64,000 nt of DNA from Paenibacillus helianthi (GCF_001909055.1 NZ_LVWI01000042.1:44708-108707); one strand, 5' to 3'; counted from the stretch's first letter, positions 1 through 9,342 are shown. Notes: generated by a model from the sequence alone, not told the origin. Program-made: numbers and translations.

Positions 1-674
1 TTGACAGCACGGAAAATATGACGGTGCGGTTCGCCTTGGGATTCTCTGCGGTGCGCCGTCATTAAAATAAGTCGTTTTCCTGAAGCAAAATCCAGCACAG
101 GATGCCGGTAGTCCGGCTGTACGGTATATTGAAACACATCGGTTACGGTGTTGCCTGTGATATAAATACTTGATTCTTTTTTGTTCTCGTGTCTCAGATT
201 GCCTGCCGACCAGTCAGTCGGAGCAAAGTGCAGGTCTGCAAGAACTCCTGTCAACTGACGGTTCATTTCTTCAGGATAAGGGGACAGCTTGTTCCAGGTC
301 CGAAGTCCTGCTTCCACATGGCCTACCTGAATTTGCTGCAGGAACGAAGCGTAGCTGGCAAGGAAGGTGGTAAGAGTATCGCCATGCACCAGCACAAGGT
401 CCGGCTTAGCTTCCCGAAGCACTGGTTCCAGCCCCTCCAGCACCCGAATGGTAATTTCGTTCAGCGTCTGGCGGTCCTTCATCACATCCAGATCATAATC
501 AGGAGTGATTCGGAAGACCTCAAGCACCTGGTCCAGCAGTTCGCGGTGCTGCGCTGTTACGCAAACCACGGATTCAATGTGTTCGGGATGTCTGGCAAGC
601 TCCAGAACCAAAGGCGCCATTTTGATCGCCTCGGGGCGAACTCCGAAAATCGTCATCACTTTAATTTTGGACAT
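1..674 (-). CDS. wecB: UDP-N-acetylglucosamine 2-epimerase, 5' part
   Basis: The minus frame is open from an ATG at 674 to the window edge, giving the first 224 residues. The family (non-hydrolysing, WecB/MnaA) interconverts UDP-GlcNAc and UDP-ManNAc in the cytoplasm for cell-envelope glycans such as teichoic acid linkage units. Marks seen are TIFGVRPEAIK (residues 8-18), HGDT (97-100), GHVEAGLRT (118-126) and TAHRRES (206-212). It lies just downstream of upp on the same strand, as mnaA does in Bacillus subtilis, where the atp operon follows. The C-terminal part is outside the window. Confidence 0.93.
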   Translation of the reverse strand, partial: MSKIKVMTIFGVRPEAIKMAPLVLELARHPEHIESVVCVTAQHRELLDQVLEVFRITPDYDLDVMKDRQTLNEITIRVLEGLEPVLREAKPDLVLVHGDTLTTFLASYASFLQQIQVGHVEAGLRTWNKLSPYPEEMNRQLTGVLADLHFAPTDWSAGNLRHENKKESSIYITGNTVTDVFQYTVQPDYRHPVLDFASGKRLILMTAHRRESQGEPHRHIFRAV

Positions 675-742
675 AACCCCCACCCTCTCTTCAAAATACT
701 TAAGTATTTTCTTTGTTCTATACTACTGTTACTTAATTATGT

Positions 743-1372
743 TTATTTGGTTCCATACAGACGGTCACCGGCATCCCCGAGTCCCGGAACAATATAGCCG
801 TGATCATTCAGATGGTCATCCAGCGCAGCCACATAGATATCAACATCGGGGTGTGCAGCTTGTACAGCAGCAACACCTTCCGGAGCCGCAATCAGGTTCA
901 TCATCTTGATCTGTGTGCATCCGCGGTTCTTCAGCGAGGTGATAGCGGCAATGGCGGAGCCGCCTGTTGCCAGCATCGGGTCGATAACAATCAATTCACG
1001 CTCCTGAACATCCGTAGGAAGCTTAATGTAATATTCAACCGGTTGAAGGGTTTCGGGATCACGGAACAATCCAACATGGCCTACCTTGGCAGCAGGCAGC
1101 AGCTTCAGTACGCCTTCAAGCATCCCCAGTCCAGCCCGCAGAATCGGGATCAGGCCCAGCATTCTTCCGGAAATCACTTTGCTCTCCGTTTCTGCTACAG
1201 GCGTCTGCACAGTAATGGTCTCGAGTGGAATATCACGCGTGATCTCATATGCCATAAGTGTAGCGACTTCATCAACATGCTCTCTGAACTCTTTCGTGTT
1301 CGTGCGCACATCGCGAATAAATGTTAACTTGTGCTGAATCAAAGGATGATCGCAAATCACCAATTTTCCCAT
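743..1372 (-). CDS. upp: Uracil phosphoribosyltransferase
   Basis: This 209-residue cytoplasmic enzyme makes UMP from uracil and PRPP (pyrimidine salvage). The PRPP-binding loop [12 protein letters not shown] sits at residues 129-140, and the start [17 protein letters not shown] and the length are typical of Upp. The ATG at 1372 follows a GGAGGG ribosome binding site. It lies between glyA and wecB as in B. subtilis. An extended -10 promoter and a cre-like palindrome lie in its leader, so sugar-dependent control is possible but unproven. Confidence 0.97.
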   Translation of the reverse strand: MGKLVICDHPLIQHKLTFIRDVRTNTKEFREHVDEVATLMAYEITRDIPLETITVQTPVAETESKVISGRMLGLIPILRAGLGMLEGVLKLLPAAKVGHVGLFRDPETLQPVEYYIKLPTDVQERELIVIDPMLATGGSAIAAITSLKNRGCTQIKMMNLIAAPEGVAAVQAAHPDVDIYVAALDDHLNDHGYIVPGLGDAGDRLYGTK

Positions 1373-1411
1373 TCTTGTCCCTCCGGTAATTGTAAGTCTT
1401 ATTTATAGCCG

Positions 1412-1427
1412 TAGAAAGCGCTTTTGC
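1412..1427. promoter_or_regulatory. cre-like palindrome in the upp leader
   Basis: TAGAAAGCGCTTTTGC resembles the catabolite-responsive element bound by CcpA in Bacillota. It lies downstream of the putative upp transcription start, where a bound repressor could block elongation. The match is imperfect and assigned by eye. Confidence 0.3.
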
Positions 1428-1451
1428 TTCTCCCCTGGCTAAATCTTGTCT

Positions 1452-1460
1452 ATTATATCA
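1452..1460 (-). promoter_or_regulatory. Extended -10 promoter of upp
   Basis: Read on the minus strand the sequence is TGATATAAT, a perfect TATAAT with the TG extension. The predicted start is near 1445, about 70 nt before the upp ATG. No good -35 hexamer is seen, which is usual for extended -10 promoters. Confidence 0.5.
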
Positions 1461-1842
1461 TCACCCGAGGTGTATTTCACCTAGGAAGGACTGGTTCTGA
1501 AGAACGGAATTACATTTGCTGCTGCATAGCTTTGCCGAAAAGGCTATAAACTGTATCTTTCTGTACAAAAAACAAATCCGCCTTAGTTTATGCTCTTTTA
1601 TTCAAATCATACTTTTCACATTTTTTTCACTTATTTCGTTGAAAATTCCATGAACTTTCATGAATTTTTCATGAGTATTTTCGACAAAACAACGGAAGTA
1701 AATGTGAACATTATGCAACAACTCTAATCGATTCACAACTTCTAAGAGAACTGCAGGTTCGGGAAGACCACTATATACAAACATGCACACATGCAGTTTT
1801 CAAATATCATATCCTTCATTTAGGTATATCCATACCATTTCA

Positions 1843-1980
1843 CAAGTGGAAACGTCTACACTGTCCTTCTAAAGCCTTATGCTTCCGAAGCAGCGACCCT
1901 CCGGTATCGCTTTCGGGTATCCGTTTCAGCGGGAAAGAGAAGATTCATTATTGCGTGAAACCTATGCGTTCTTATCTTTT
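1843..1980 (+). ncRNA. Structured intergenic element, copy 1
   Basis: This 138-nt stretch shares both ends and two stems with the moaA leader at 27795-27894. They share AAGTGGAAACG/AAGTAGAAACGG at the left, CCGTTTCAGCG plus GAAAGA in the middle and TTCTTATCTTTT at the right. Stem 1 pairs GAAACG (1849-1854) with CGTTTC (1922-1927). Stem 2 pairs AAAGAGAAG (1934-1942) with CTTATCTTT (1971-1979), with one mismatch. Read on +, it runs into the inverted repeat at 1984-2031, which could end a free-standing RNA. No clear promoter is seen upstream. It could instead be a dispersed DNA repeat. Confidence 0.45.
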
Positions 1981-1983
1981 AAA

Positions 1984-2031
1984 AAAAGCCTCTACAGCAC
2001 CGGGCATCACCGATGTCTGTAAAGGCTTTTG
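1984..2031. terminator. Terminator after glyA
   Basis: The arms AAGCCTcTACAG and CTGTAaAGGCTT flank a loop of about 25 nt. There is an A-run on the left and a T-run on the right, so it can end transcription from either side: glyA on minus, or the copy-1 element on plus. Confidence 0.7.
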
Positions 2032-2073
2032 AAACAACAGGCCGGGAATGTGGCTCCAGCCGTTGCCTTTTGT

Positions 2074-3321
2074 TTAGTATTGAAGACCTGGATAGATTGG
2101 GTATTGCTCAGTCAGTGCAGCGACTTCACGGGCAGCCTCAGAGAGGTTACCTTCATCAGCAGGATTCTTCAATACGTTGGCAATAATGCGGCCAATGGTA
2201 ACCATCGCCTGCTCGTCCATTCCGCGCGAGGTGACTGCAGGTGTACCAATACGGATTCCGCTTGTCACAAAAGGGCTGGTAGGATCAAACGGAATAGCAT
2301 TCTTATTAACCGTGATACCGATAGAATCGAGAACCTTCTCTGCATCCTTGCCAGTGATATTGAGATTGCGGGTATCAAGCAGCATCAAGTGGTTGTCAGT
2401 TCCGCCGGATACAATGTTAACTCCCTCACCAATCAATGTTTCTGCCAGCACCTTGGCGTTCTTTACCACATTCTCGGCGTAGGTTTTGAATGAAGGCTGA
2501 AGAGCTTCACCAAAGGAAACCGCCTTGGACGCAATCACATGCATCAGTGGTCCGCCTTGTGAGCCCGGGAATACGGCCTTATCGATCGCCGCTGCCCAAG
2601 GCTGTCTGCAGAGAATCATACCTCCGCGGGGACCGCGCAGGGTTTTGTGTGTGGTTGTGGTTACAAAATGGGCATGCGGAACGGGACTTGGGTGAAGACC
2701 GGCCGCCACCAGTCCGGCGATATGGGCCATATCCACCATGAACAACGCGCCTACATCGTTCGCTATAGAGCCCAGGGCTTCAAAATCGATCGTACGGGGA
2801 TACGCGCTTGCTCCGGCAACAATCAATTTCGGACGGTGTTTGAATGCAGCCTTGCGTACTTCATCATAATCAATCAGGAAGGTATCTTCCTGCACACCAT
2901 AAGCCACAAAATTATACAAAAGGCCGGAAGCATTCACAGGGCTGCCGTGTGTCAGGTGGCCGCCATGCGCCAGGTTCATCCCCAGAACGGTATCGCCGGG
3001 ATTCAGCGCAGCAAGATATACCGCCATATTAGCTTGGGCACCGGAGTGCGGCTGTACATTGGCATGATCGGCACCGAAGAGCTGCTTGGCACGGTCACGG
3101 GCCAGATTCTCTACGATATCCACATCTTCACAACCGCCATAATACCGTTTGCCGGGGTAACCTTCGGCATATTTATTCGTGAGCACAGAACCCATCGCTT
3201 CCATTACGGCTTCGCTGACGATATTCTCCGAGGCAATAAGCTCAATGTTGGCACGCTGACGGCTCAGTTCCAGTCCCATCGCTTCCAGTACTGCAGGGTC
3301 ACTCTTACGCAATTGTTCCAT
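2074..3321 (-). CDS. glyA: Serine hydroxymethyltransferase
   Basis: This 415-residue PLP enzyme interconverts serine plus tetrahydrofolate with glycine plus 5,10-methylene-THF, the main one-carbon source. The Schiff-base lysine is K226 in [14 protein letters not shown], and GKRYYGG and HSGAQAN are also typical. I place the start at the ATG at 3321 ([15 protein letters not shown]), preceded by GGGAGGAAATAAGAATC. The open frame extends further upstream, but that extension lacks family similarity. It may share folate flux with fhs in this window. Confidence 0.96.
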   Translation of the reverse strand: MEQLRKSDPAVLEAMGLELSRQRANIELIASENIVSEAVMEAMGSVLTNKYAEGYPGKRYYGGCEDVDIVENLARDRAKQLFGADHANVQPHSGAQANMAVYLAALNPGDTVLGMNLAHGGHLTHGSPVNASGLLYNFVAYGVQEDTFLIDYDEVRKAAFKHRPKLIVAGASAYPRTIDFEALGSIANDVGALFMVDMAHIAGLVAAGLHPSPVPHAHFVTTTTHKTLRGPRGGMILCRQPWAAAIDKAVFPGSQGGPLMHVIASKAVSFGEALQPSFKTYAENVVKNAKVLAETLIGEGVNIVSGGTDNHLMLLDTRNLNITGKDAEKVLDSIGITVNKNAIPFDPTSPFVTSGIRIGTPAVTSRGMDEQAMVTIGRIIANVLKNPADEGNLSEAAREVAALTEQYPIYPGLQY

Positions 3322-3438
3322 GATTCTTATTTCCTCCCTAGTGCTCTTTAGTTTATGTTGTGTAAAGTCAAACTCCATATTCAGTGGCATGCCGGTAAAA
3401 TACACCTGTCTGTCCACTATTTAAAGATTTCAGGCGTA

Positions 3439-4092
3439 CTAATCGCAATTGCCTGTTCCGCTGGTCTCCGGAGTACGGTAAACCGCACGTTCCCCGCCGA
3501 TCAGCGGAGGTCTGCTCCAGGCTGCATTCACCCGGGCCGAACCAATGTAACGCAAGCTTGGCCGGAAAGGCACCGCTACCCGGCGCAAGTGCATGCCGAT
3601 CAGCGTCTCGCCAATATCAATGCCGGCATGGGCTTCCACCGTTTCCGCAAGGACCGGATCGGCCATCGAACGATAAGCAGCCGCAGCCATAGAACCGCCG
3701 GCTCCCGGTATCGGCACAGCCGATACTTCCCTAAGCCCCAGCTTCTCCAGCAATGAACGCTCCATGACCAGCGAGCGGTTCAAATGCTCGCAGCACTGGT
3801 ATACCGGATGAAATCCTTTCTCCCCAGCGACCTGAACAATCCCCTCTAGCAGCTGCTGCGCCACTTCCAGCGCACCACCGGTACCAATACGGACCCCGGC
3901 TACCTCGCTTGTGCTTGCACCAACGACTAGGATTTTACCGGGTCCCAGATTTCCGGCTTCTGACAGCTCCCGTACTACAGCAGCGGTTGCAGCCGTTAAA
4001 GAAAGCTCTGCTCCCGCCGGTTGACCGGCATCACCGGATTGATAGCCGGATGCCGGATTCGCCCGTGAGTCCTGCTTCATGACTTGATTCAT
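3439..4092 (-). CDS. ywlG: YwlG-type protein (TIGR01440/UPF0340)
   Basis: This protein of about 217 residues belongs to a conserved Bacillota family of unknown biochemical role. I recognise it from ILVVGASTSEVAG, GFHPVYQCCEHLNRSLV and the C-terminal GGERAVYRTP, and from its place before glyA. The ATG at 4092 follows GAGGGAGG at a normal distance; an upstream TTG at 4110 would overlap that site. No signal peptide or membrane segment is seen. Confidence 0.85.
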   Translation of the reverse strand: MNQVMKQDSRANPASGYQSGDAGQPAGAELSLTAATAAVVRELSEAGNLGPGKILVVGASTSEVAGVRIGTGGALEVAQQLLEGIVQVAGEKGFHPVYQCCEHLNRSLVMERSLLEKLGLREVSAVPIPGAGGSMAAAAYRSMADPVLAETVEAHAGIDIGETLIGMHLRRVAVPFRPSLRYIGSARVNAAWSRPPLIGGERAVYRTPETSGTGNCD

Positions 4093-4152
4093 CACTTCTG
4101 CCTCCCTCAAGCAAGTAGAAACTGAACTTAACTGCAGTCCTGCATTTTAAAC

Positions 4153-4196
4153 AAAAAAGAGCAGTCCGCAACCTACTGCGGATGTGCTCTTTTGCC
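4153..4196. terminator. Terminator between ywlE and ywlG
   Basis: The arms AAGAGCAgTCCGC and GCGGAtgTGCTCTT, with A-run and T-run flanks, form a strong bidirectional hairpin. It suggests that ywlG-glyA is transcribed separately from ywlE. Confidence 0.7.
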
Positions 4197-4320
4197 CAGG
4201 CGACCGGCCGTTTATTCCAGTGCTCCATCGTGGTTTGATCCACATCTGTCGCCAGTTACACCGGAACCGGATAATATTTAATTTTATTTTAAAGGAATGG
4301 CTGCAAAAAATCAACCACCA

Positions 4321-4908
4321 TTACAAGCGGCGTAAGGACTCCAGTTTATCCAGAAGACTGTACAGTGCTGTACGGATCTCAGCAGCGGCCAGCTCGTAAT
4401 CTTCCCTGGGACCTCCAAAAGGATCGGAAATATCAAAGCTTGGAATCCGTTGACGGATTTCGATGATCCGCTGCAAATCAGCGGATTTCGGCTCTGCTCC
4501 CAGTGCAAGACTAAGCTCGGCATCCGCATACAGGCTATCCAGCTCGCGGATATCTGCGTTCACGGCTTCTTCATCGTAGACATATTCTTTTAGCGTATAT
4601 GTCTTCGCAACAGCCTCTGGAAAATACTGCAGCAAGTGGCGTTTGTGGCCTCCCGTGAGGGTAAGCACCAAATCTGCCCAGGCTACTGTCTCTCCGCTCA
4701 ACTGCGTGGACTGGATATGATCATGGACTCCTTCGTCCCGCAGAATCGCCGCGGCATGTCTGGATATGGAAGTACCGGAAATGGCGGAAACGCCTGCAGA
4801 CCGCACTTCCACGTCGATTCCCCGCTCCTTCGCAAGCTTCCGGAGAAGCCCCTCAGCCATAGGACTACGGCACGTATTTCCTGTGCAGACGAATAAAATA
4901 TGCAGCAT
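4321..4908 (-). CDS. ywlE: Protein-arginine phosphatase, YwlE type
   Basis: This 195-residue low-molecular-weight phosphatase has the P-loop CTGNTCRS at residues 8-15. The Thr in the loop is the feature that separates arginine phosphatases from tyrosine phosphatases, and DPFGG carries the catalytic Asp. The family reverses McsB-type arginine phosphorylation in the stress response. The ATG at 4908 follows GGAGGTGGAAAGT. In B. subtilis rpiB lies between ywlE and ywlG; here that position is empty. Confidence 0.92.
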   Translation of the reverse strand: MLHILFVCTGNTCRSPMAEGLLRKLAKERGIDVEVRSAGVSAISGTSISRHAAAILRDEGVHDHIQSTQLSGETVAWADLVLTLTGGHKRHLLQYFPEAVAKTYTLKEYVYDEEAVNADIRELDSLYADAELSLALGAEPKSADLQRIIEIRQRIPSFDISDPFGGPREDYELAAAEIRTALYSLLDKLESLRRL

Positions 4909-4968
4909 ACTTTCCACCTCCATCAACGAATAAATTGAGTTATAGAATATTGTTGTGCCGTTATTGTA

Positions 4969-5541
4969 TCAAAAGATGAACAGTAAGCCAAACGCAAGCA
5001 GGATTCCCCCGCCCAGCGCCTCCCCGTAATCACCAAGTCCACGGCTGACTCTCCTTCCCAGCAGCAGACCGGAAATCGACATCAGACCCCCGCAGGCCCC
5101 AAAGGCGAGCACGGTTAACACTATGCTATTCACAAACATCCCAAGGGAAACCCCTACCGAAAATGAATCTATACTCACACTGAGCGAAATCAGCAGCATC
5201 CCCCAGAAATTGCGGTGATCCACAGGATTACTCCGGGTATGCTCTGTCCGAAAGGAATTGAATACCATGTGTCCGCCAAGCAGTACCAACAGCCCTCCGG
5301 CTGCATAGGTGGTAACTTGTCCTAGGAAATGTCCCACATAGCTGCCGGTGAACAACCCAAGCAGGGGCATCAGCACATGAAAAAAAGCAATCAAGAGACT
5401 GAGCTGCAGCACATGCAAAAGACGGATGCCCTTCATCCCGATGCCTACACCGAGTGAAAAAGCGTCCATCCCCAGTGCGATTGCCATAATGGCTATCGTT
5501 ACTATTTGGCCCCAGCCAGCATATACTCCCCCTATGTCCAT
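4969..5541 (-). CDS. mntP: Manganese efflux pump MntP
   Basis: This protein of about 190 residues has six hydrophobic segments. The repeated motif ALGMDAFSLGVGIGM and SVSIDSFSVGVSLGM is diagnostic of MntP (YwlD). It exports Mn2+ across the cytoplasmic membrane. I chose the ATG at 5541 (MDIGGVYAGWGQ) because GGGGG precedes it and it gives the family length. A longer frame to 5679 lacks membrane-protein character. Confidence 0.9.
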   Translation of the reverse strand: MDIGGVYAGWGQIVTIAIMAIALGMDAFSLGVGIGMKGIRLLHVLQLSLLIAFFHVLMPLLGLFTGSYVGHFLGQVTTYAAGGLLVLLGGHMVFNSFRTEHTRSNPVDHRNFWGMLLISLSVSIDSFSVGVSLGMFVNSIVLTVLAFGACGGLMSISGLLLGRRVSRGLGDYGEALGGGILLAFGLLFIF

Positions 5542-5686
5542 GCCCATACCCCCAAAGTCCGAAAGTCTTGTACCACAACCATATGCGGACAAGGGGGGAT
5601 TCATGACTGTAGCACGCTGTCCGCACGGAGAGTACAACATAGGAACTTTAACAGTCAGGGTATACGGCAAGGAAGCCACCCGAGGG

Positions 5687-6958
5687 TTATCCCGCGTCGA
5701 CGACGGTTCCGCCGGCGGCTTTCATCAGCCGGTTCATGATGGCTAAGCCGAGGCCGGTATCCGGGCAGGCCTCGGCCAGAATGTAGGTGGCTCCCGCTTC
5801 ATCGAAGCGCCGCAGCGCGGCATACAGGGAGCGCGCCCCTTCCTCCGGCGAGGCCAGCGAGCCGAGGGAGACCACGCAGGCGGCCGCGTTGGCGGGATAC
5901 AGGGCCCTATGCTCCTCGAAGAGGAGCAGGCCCGTGATCTCGCCGGCGCGCTGCGCCGCCTGCAGCAGATCCGCAGCGGCTTCCGCCACGCGCTGCGCGG
6001 AAGCCCCGCGCACTACGCCAAGCGCTCCGCGCGGGGCGTAGTGCGTGTACTTCATGCCCGGCGCGCGCGGAGCCGGGCTATTGTCCCCGGCGGCATGCGC
6101 CGCGCCGGGGGAATATCCGGAAGCGGCCGCAGGCGCTTCCGCAAGGTCCGTGGACGGGCCGGGGGCCCCGGCGGCAACGTCCACGGCAGGGGCAGGGGCC
6201 GAAGTGACGGCCCCGGGACCAAGCACCGCCGCGAGCTGCTCGGCGGTGATGCCGCCAGGACGCAGCACGGCGGCCGTCCCGTCCGGCTGCACCTGCACGA
6301 CGGTCGACTCCAGGCCGACACCGGCCGCGCCGCCGTCAAGCACTCCGCCGATGTATCCGGCGAGGTCCTCCAGCACATGGGCGGCCAGCGTTGGACTCGG
6401 CCGCCCGGAGCGGTTGGCGCTGGGCGCAGCCACCGGGCAGCCTGCTGCGCGGATCAACGCCAGCGCGAGCGGATGATCCGGCATGCGCACGCCGACTGTA
6501 TCCAGACCCGCTGTCACCAGTGGGGACAGCACGCCTGGCAGGACCGGCAGCACAACAGTTAGCGGACCCGGCCAAAAAGCATCGATCAGCGCGGCCGCGG
6601 AAGGGTGTACCTCTGTCACCAGCCCGTCCAATTCGCTCCGCTCGGCAATGTGCACGATCAGCGGATTGTCGGAAGGCCGCCCCTTTGCGGCAAAAACCGC
6701 TTCTACTGCAGCCGTGCTGCGCGCGTCCGCCCCCAGTCCGTACACCGTCTCGGTCGGGAACGCGACGGTACTTCCTTCTCGCAGCAGAGCTGCTGCCTCT
6801 TCAATGGCTTCCCGGTCTGCCGTGCTCTGCGGATAAGGAGCGCAATCCGCACCCATTGGTTCTGCCGGAGACAGCTTCCAATAGCGGGTAGATTCGATAT
6901 GGCCGCTGCGGCGCTGGACCGCAAACGAGGAATCTTGAGGTTTTTTCATTTTCATCAC
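5687..6958 (-). CDS. ywlC: Threonylcarbamoyl-AMP synthase, Sua5 type
   Basis: This protein of about 423 residues makes L-threonylcarbamoyl-AMP for the t6A37 modification of tRNA. A YrdC domain (about 50-235) shows GSTVAFPTETVYGLGADA, KGRPSDNPLIVH and PSANRSGRPSPT. The Sua5 domain begins near MKYTHYAPRG. Between them lies an Ala/Pro/Gly-rich linker of about 55 residues, longer than usual, and the DNA is much more GC-rich than its neighbours. The GTG at 6958 is a weak start, and the first 35 residues may not be translated. Confidence 0.93.
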   Translation of the reverse strand: MMKMKKPQDSSFAVQRRSGHIESTRYWKLSPAEPMGADCAPYPQSTADREAIEEAAALLREGSTVAFPTETVYGLGADARSTAAVEAVFAAKGRPSDNPLIVHIAERSELDGLVTEVHPSAAALIDAFWPGPLTVVLPVLPGVLSPLVTAGLDTVGVRMPDHPLALALIRAAGCPVAAPSANRSGRPSPTLAAHVLEDLAGYIGGVLDGGAAGVGLESTVVQVQPDGTAAVLRPGGITAEQLAAVLGPGAVTSAPAPAVDVAAGAPGPSTDLAEAPAAASGYSPGAAHAAGDNSPAPRAPGMKYTHYAPRGALGVVRGASAQRVAEAAADLLQAAQRAGEITGLLLFEEHRALYPANAAACVVSLGSLASPEEGARSLYAALRRFDEAGATYILAEACPDTGLGLAIMNRLMKAAGGTVVDAG

Positions 6959-7030
6959 AAGCTTTCTACATAGGGTGACTTTATAGCCTCAGCATGTAAA
7001 GCCTTATATATAAACTCTTATAAGTTCAAC

Positions 7031-7058
7031 AAAAGCGGCCCCACCAGGTGGCGCCGCA
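7031..7058 (-). terminator. Terminator after spoIIR
   Basis: On the minus strand GCGGCGCCACC pairs with GGTGGGGCCGC and is followed by TTTTGTT. It separates spoIIR from sua5. Confidence 0.65.
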
Positions 7059-7117
7059 GGAAATCTGATTCAGTTCACATTATATCGTAACATAGGCCGT
7101 TATAGATTCATATAATC

Positions 7118-7876
7118 TCAGCTGAATAATCCGCTGATCCAGCTCCATAACTTCTCCAGCAGCTCCCAGAAGAAGAACCGCACCTTCGGCGTTTCCGCTT
7201 CCCCGCTTGCAGCGGATACCGCTGTATTCACAGAAGCTGTGGTTACCGCCCCTTGATCCGCTGTCTTCACTTTGGCTCCCTCTCCAGCTGCTGCGGCCGA
7301 GGCGGTCTTAGCTTTGGCCGCGGCAGGTGCCGCTGCATCCCCGGACCCTGCATCGATGAAGCACAGCGGCGGAAACAGCACGCACCACCAGTTCTGTCCC
7401 TTGCCGGCGCCCAGCGTGATGCGCACCGCTTCATACTCTCCGGCCGGATAGACCTTGCCGCCGTACATTTTGGTCGGAAACGGGACGACACCCAGCTCTA
7501 CGTTATAGCCATATTCTATCCCCCGCTTATTCAGCTCCCGAGCCACCAATGCATTCAGTTCCGGCAAATGGCTCCGGATCAGCGTCCGGGCCTGTTCCAG
7601 ACTCTGCGGATCTTCCAGCAGAGCCACCCACTGGTTCATCTGGTCGACTACACTGTCGCGGATCTGGCGTTTGACGAGCTGATCACCCGCCGCATCCGAA
7701 TTCGCCAGAATGCGCAGCCGGATCGAATCCTGCGGAATGGACATCTCCGCTACAGCCGCATCGGTTTTTTGTCCTTCCCAGGCCATCATAAGAACCATAA
7801 AAAAACAAATTAAAATGGCAGTATACTTAAAAGTTACCCGTAGCGAATCCTGTTTTCCAGTCTTGTTCCGTTCCAT
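7118..7876 (-). CDS. spoIIR: Stage II sporulation protein R
   Basis: This forespore-made, secreted signalling protein activates SpoIIGA processing of pro-sigma E in the mother cell. The protein of about 252 residues has an N-terminal hydrophobic segment (TAILICFFMVLMMAW), then SIRLRILANSDAAGDQLVKRQIRD and GVVPFPTKMYGGKVYPAG, all typical. An Ala-rich stretch separates this core from a C-terminal WELLEKLWSWISG. The ATG at 7876 is preferred; an upstream TTG at 7949-7951 is possible. Confidence 0.93.
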   Translation of the reverse strand: MERNKTGKQDSLRVTFKYTAILICFFMVLMMAWEGQKTDAAVAEMSIPQDSIRLRILANSDAAGDQLVKRQIRDSVVDQMNQWVALLEDPQSLEQARTLIRSHLPELNALVARELNKRGIEYGYNVELGVVPFPTKMYGGKVYPAGEYEAVRITLGAGKGQNWWCVLFPPLCFIDAGSGDAAAPAAAKAKTASAAAAGEGAKVKTADQGAVTTASVNTAVSAASGEAETPKVRFFFWELLEKLWSWISGLFS

Positions 7877-7970
7877 CTCCAGCAGCCCCTCTCCCTCAAA
7901 AACGCTTATGTCCCCAGTATGCCCGGGAAGGAGAGTCTGCAAACCTATCAATCTATGAATTATACAGGTT

Positions 7971-9137
7971 TCAGAAATGTACTACCGGCGCTGGCAGGTC
8001 TTCCTCTACATCCTGGCCATACAGCAGCACACTCATCGCAATGCCCATACTGGCCATATTAATTAATACAGAGGTCCCGCCATAGCTGATGAACGGCAGC
8101 GTTATTCCGGTTAGCGGCATTAGGCCGATGTACGCGCCGATGTTCTCAAGAATCTGATACAGCAGCATGGCTACAATCCCGATGATCAGATAAGGTCCGG
8201 CGCGGTCTCTGCATTCCAGAGCGATCAGAATCATCCGGTGGATGAGAATAAAAAACAGCAGCAATAGCAGTGCCGCTCCCACGAAACCGAACTCCTCGGC
8301 AATCTGGGCAAAGATCGCATCAGTATACAACACTGGTATTTTACCAGACTGTACCGAACCGCCCTTCATATAGCCTTCCCCGCTGAGCCCGCCTGAGGCA
8401 ATGGCTATTTTGGCATTGCGCGTCTGATAGCTGTCGTCGCTGCTTGCCAGCTCTGGCACCAGCCAGGGGTCGAAGCGGGCCACAAAGTGCTTGCGGCCAA
8501 TAGTATCACTGAGGAAATGGGTCATCTGCTCATGATAGTTAATGTAGCTGAAAATAAACCCTCCCACCGCAACGCCCCCAACAATCAGTCCAATCAGCGC
8601 ATGAGACCATTTAATCCGGCCAATCCACAGCAGACCGAGCAGGATGACCATATAGCTTAGCGCGTTGCCCAGGTCGTTCTGGCTGATGACGATCACAAAC
8701 GGCAGCAGCGCAATCATACTGAGCGGCACGACATCCCGCCAGAACTGAAGCTCATTTTTATTTTTGCGGACCAGCAGTGCAGCCAGCGCGAGGATTAGAA
8801 TCAGCTTGAACAGCTCCGCCGGCTGAACACTTAATCCCCCTACCTCCAGCCAGCCCCGTGCACCGTACTTTACCGTCCCAAAAAGGCTGACCACCACCAG
8901 AATCACTACGCCCAGCATATAGATATAATGTGCATATTTGACCAGAAGACGATAATCAAACAGGGACAATCCGAAGAACACAACAAAGCCCAGCCCGTAC
9001 CACTTCAGCATCTGAATGTGCAGCCCGTCGTCATCTCGTCCGTGCGTGACACTATATATCGATAAAATACTGACGACCATCAGCATAAGCAGAACAACGA
9101 CGATGACACCATCGATCTTTTTGAACCTCTGCAGCAT
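7971..9137 (-). CDS. RodA/FtsW/SpoVE (SEDS) family protein, copy 1
   Basis: This polytopic SEDS protein (388 residues from the ATG at 9137) belongs to the peptidoglycan glycosyltransferase family that polymerises lipid II with a partner class B PBP. GLSVQPAELFKL, SQNDLGNALSYM, LTGITLPFISYGGTS and IASGGLSGEG are seen. It is a tandem paralogue of the next gene, with matching starts (MLQ.(F/I)KKIDGVIV) and ends (GQ.VEEDLP). Elongation or sporulation function cannot be told from sequence. Confidence 0.9.
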   Translation of the reverse strand: MLQRFKKIDGVIVVVLLMLMVVSILSIYSVTHGRDDDGLHIQMLKWYGLGFVVFFGLSLFDYRLLVKYAHYIYMLGVVILVVVSLFGTVKYGARGWLEVGGLSVQPAELFKLILILALAALLVRKNKNELQFWRDVVPLSMIALLPFVIVISQNDLGNALSYMVILLGLLWIGRIKWSHALIGLIVGGVAVGGFIFSYINYHEQMTHFLSDTIGRKHFVARFDPWLVPELASSDDSYQTRNAKIAIASGGLSGEGYMKGGSVQSGKIPVLYTDAIFAQIAEEFGFVGAALLLLLFFILIHRMILIALECRDRAGPYLIIGIVAMLLYQILENIGAYIGLMPLTGITLPFISYGGTSVLINMASMGIAMSVLLYGQDVEEDLPAPVVHF

Positions 9138-9298
9138 GGAGCTAGCCCCTAACTGTACATGGAATCGGTTTCCCGCTGGAGCACTCATTCAGAAGAAACC
9201 CGTTAATTTCCATTTTAAAGCATGCTGCAATACAAATACAATTTTTAGAAGCCGTCCATACAATCCCTGGTGTGGCATCAAGACCATCACTGCAATAT

Positions 9299-9342
9299 AA
9301 AAAACCGCCGGAGCCCGTCATCAGATGGGCTTCAGCGGTTTC
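9299..9342. terminator. Terminator between the two SEDS genes
   Basis: The arms AAACCGC..GAGCCC and GGGCTtcaGCGGTTT form a long stem with a run of Ts on the minus strand. Transcription of the upstream paralogue probably stops here, so each copy may have its own promoter. Confidence 0.7.

Noticed and set aside
1602..1790. 62-residue minus ORF between upp and glyA
   Set aside because: It has no RBS, an AT-rich random composition and no family resemblance.
5542..5679. 46-residue N-terminal extension of MntP
   Set aside because: It lacks membrane-protein character and family similarity, and an internal ATG has a proper RBS.
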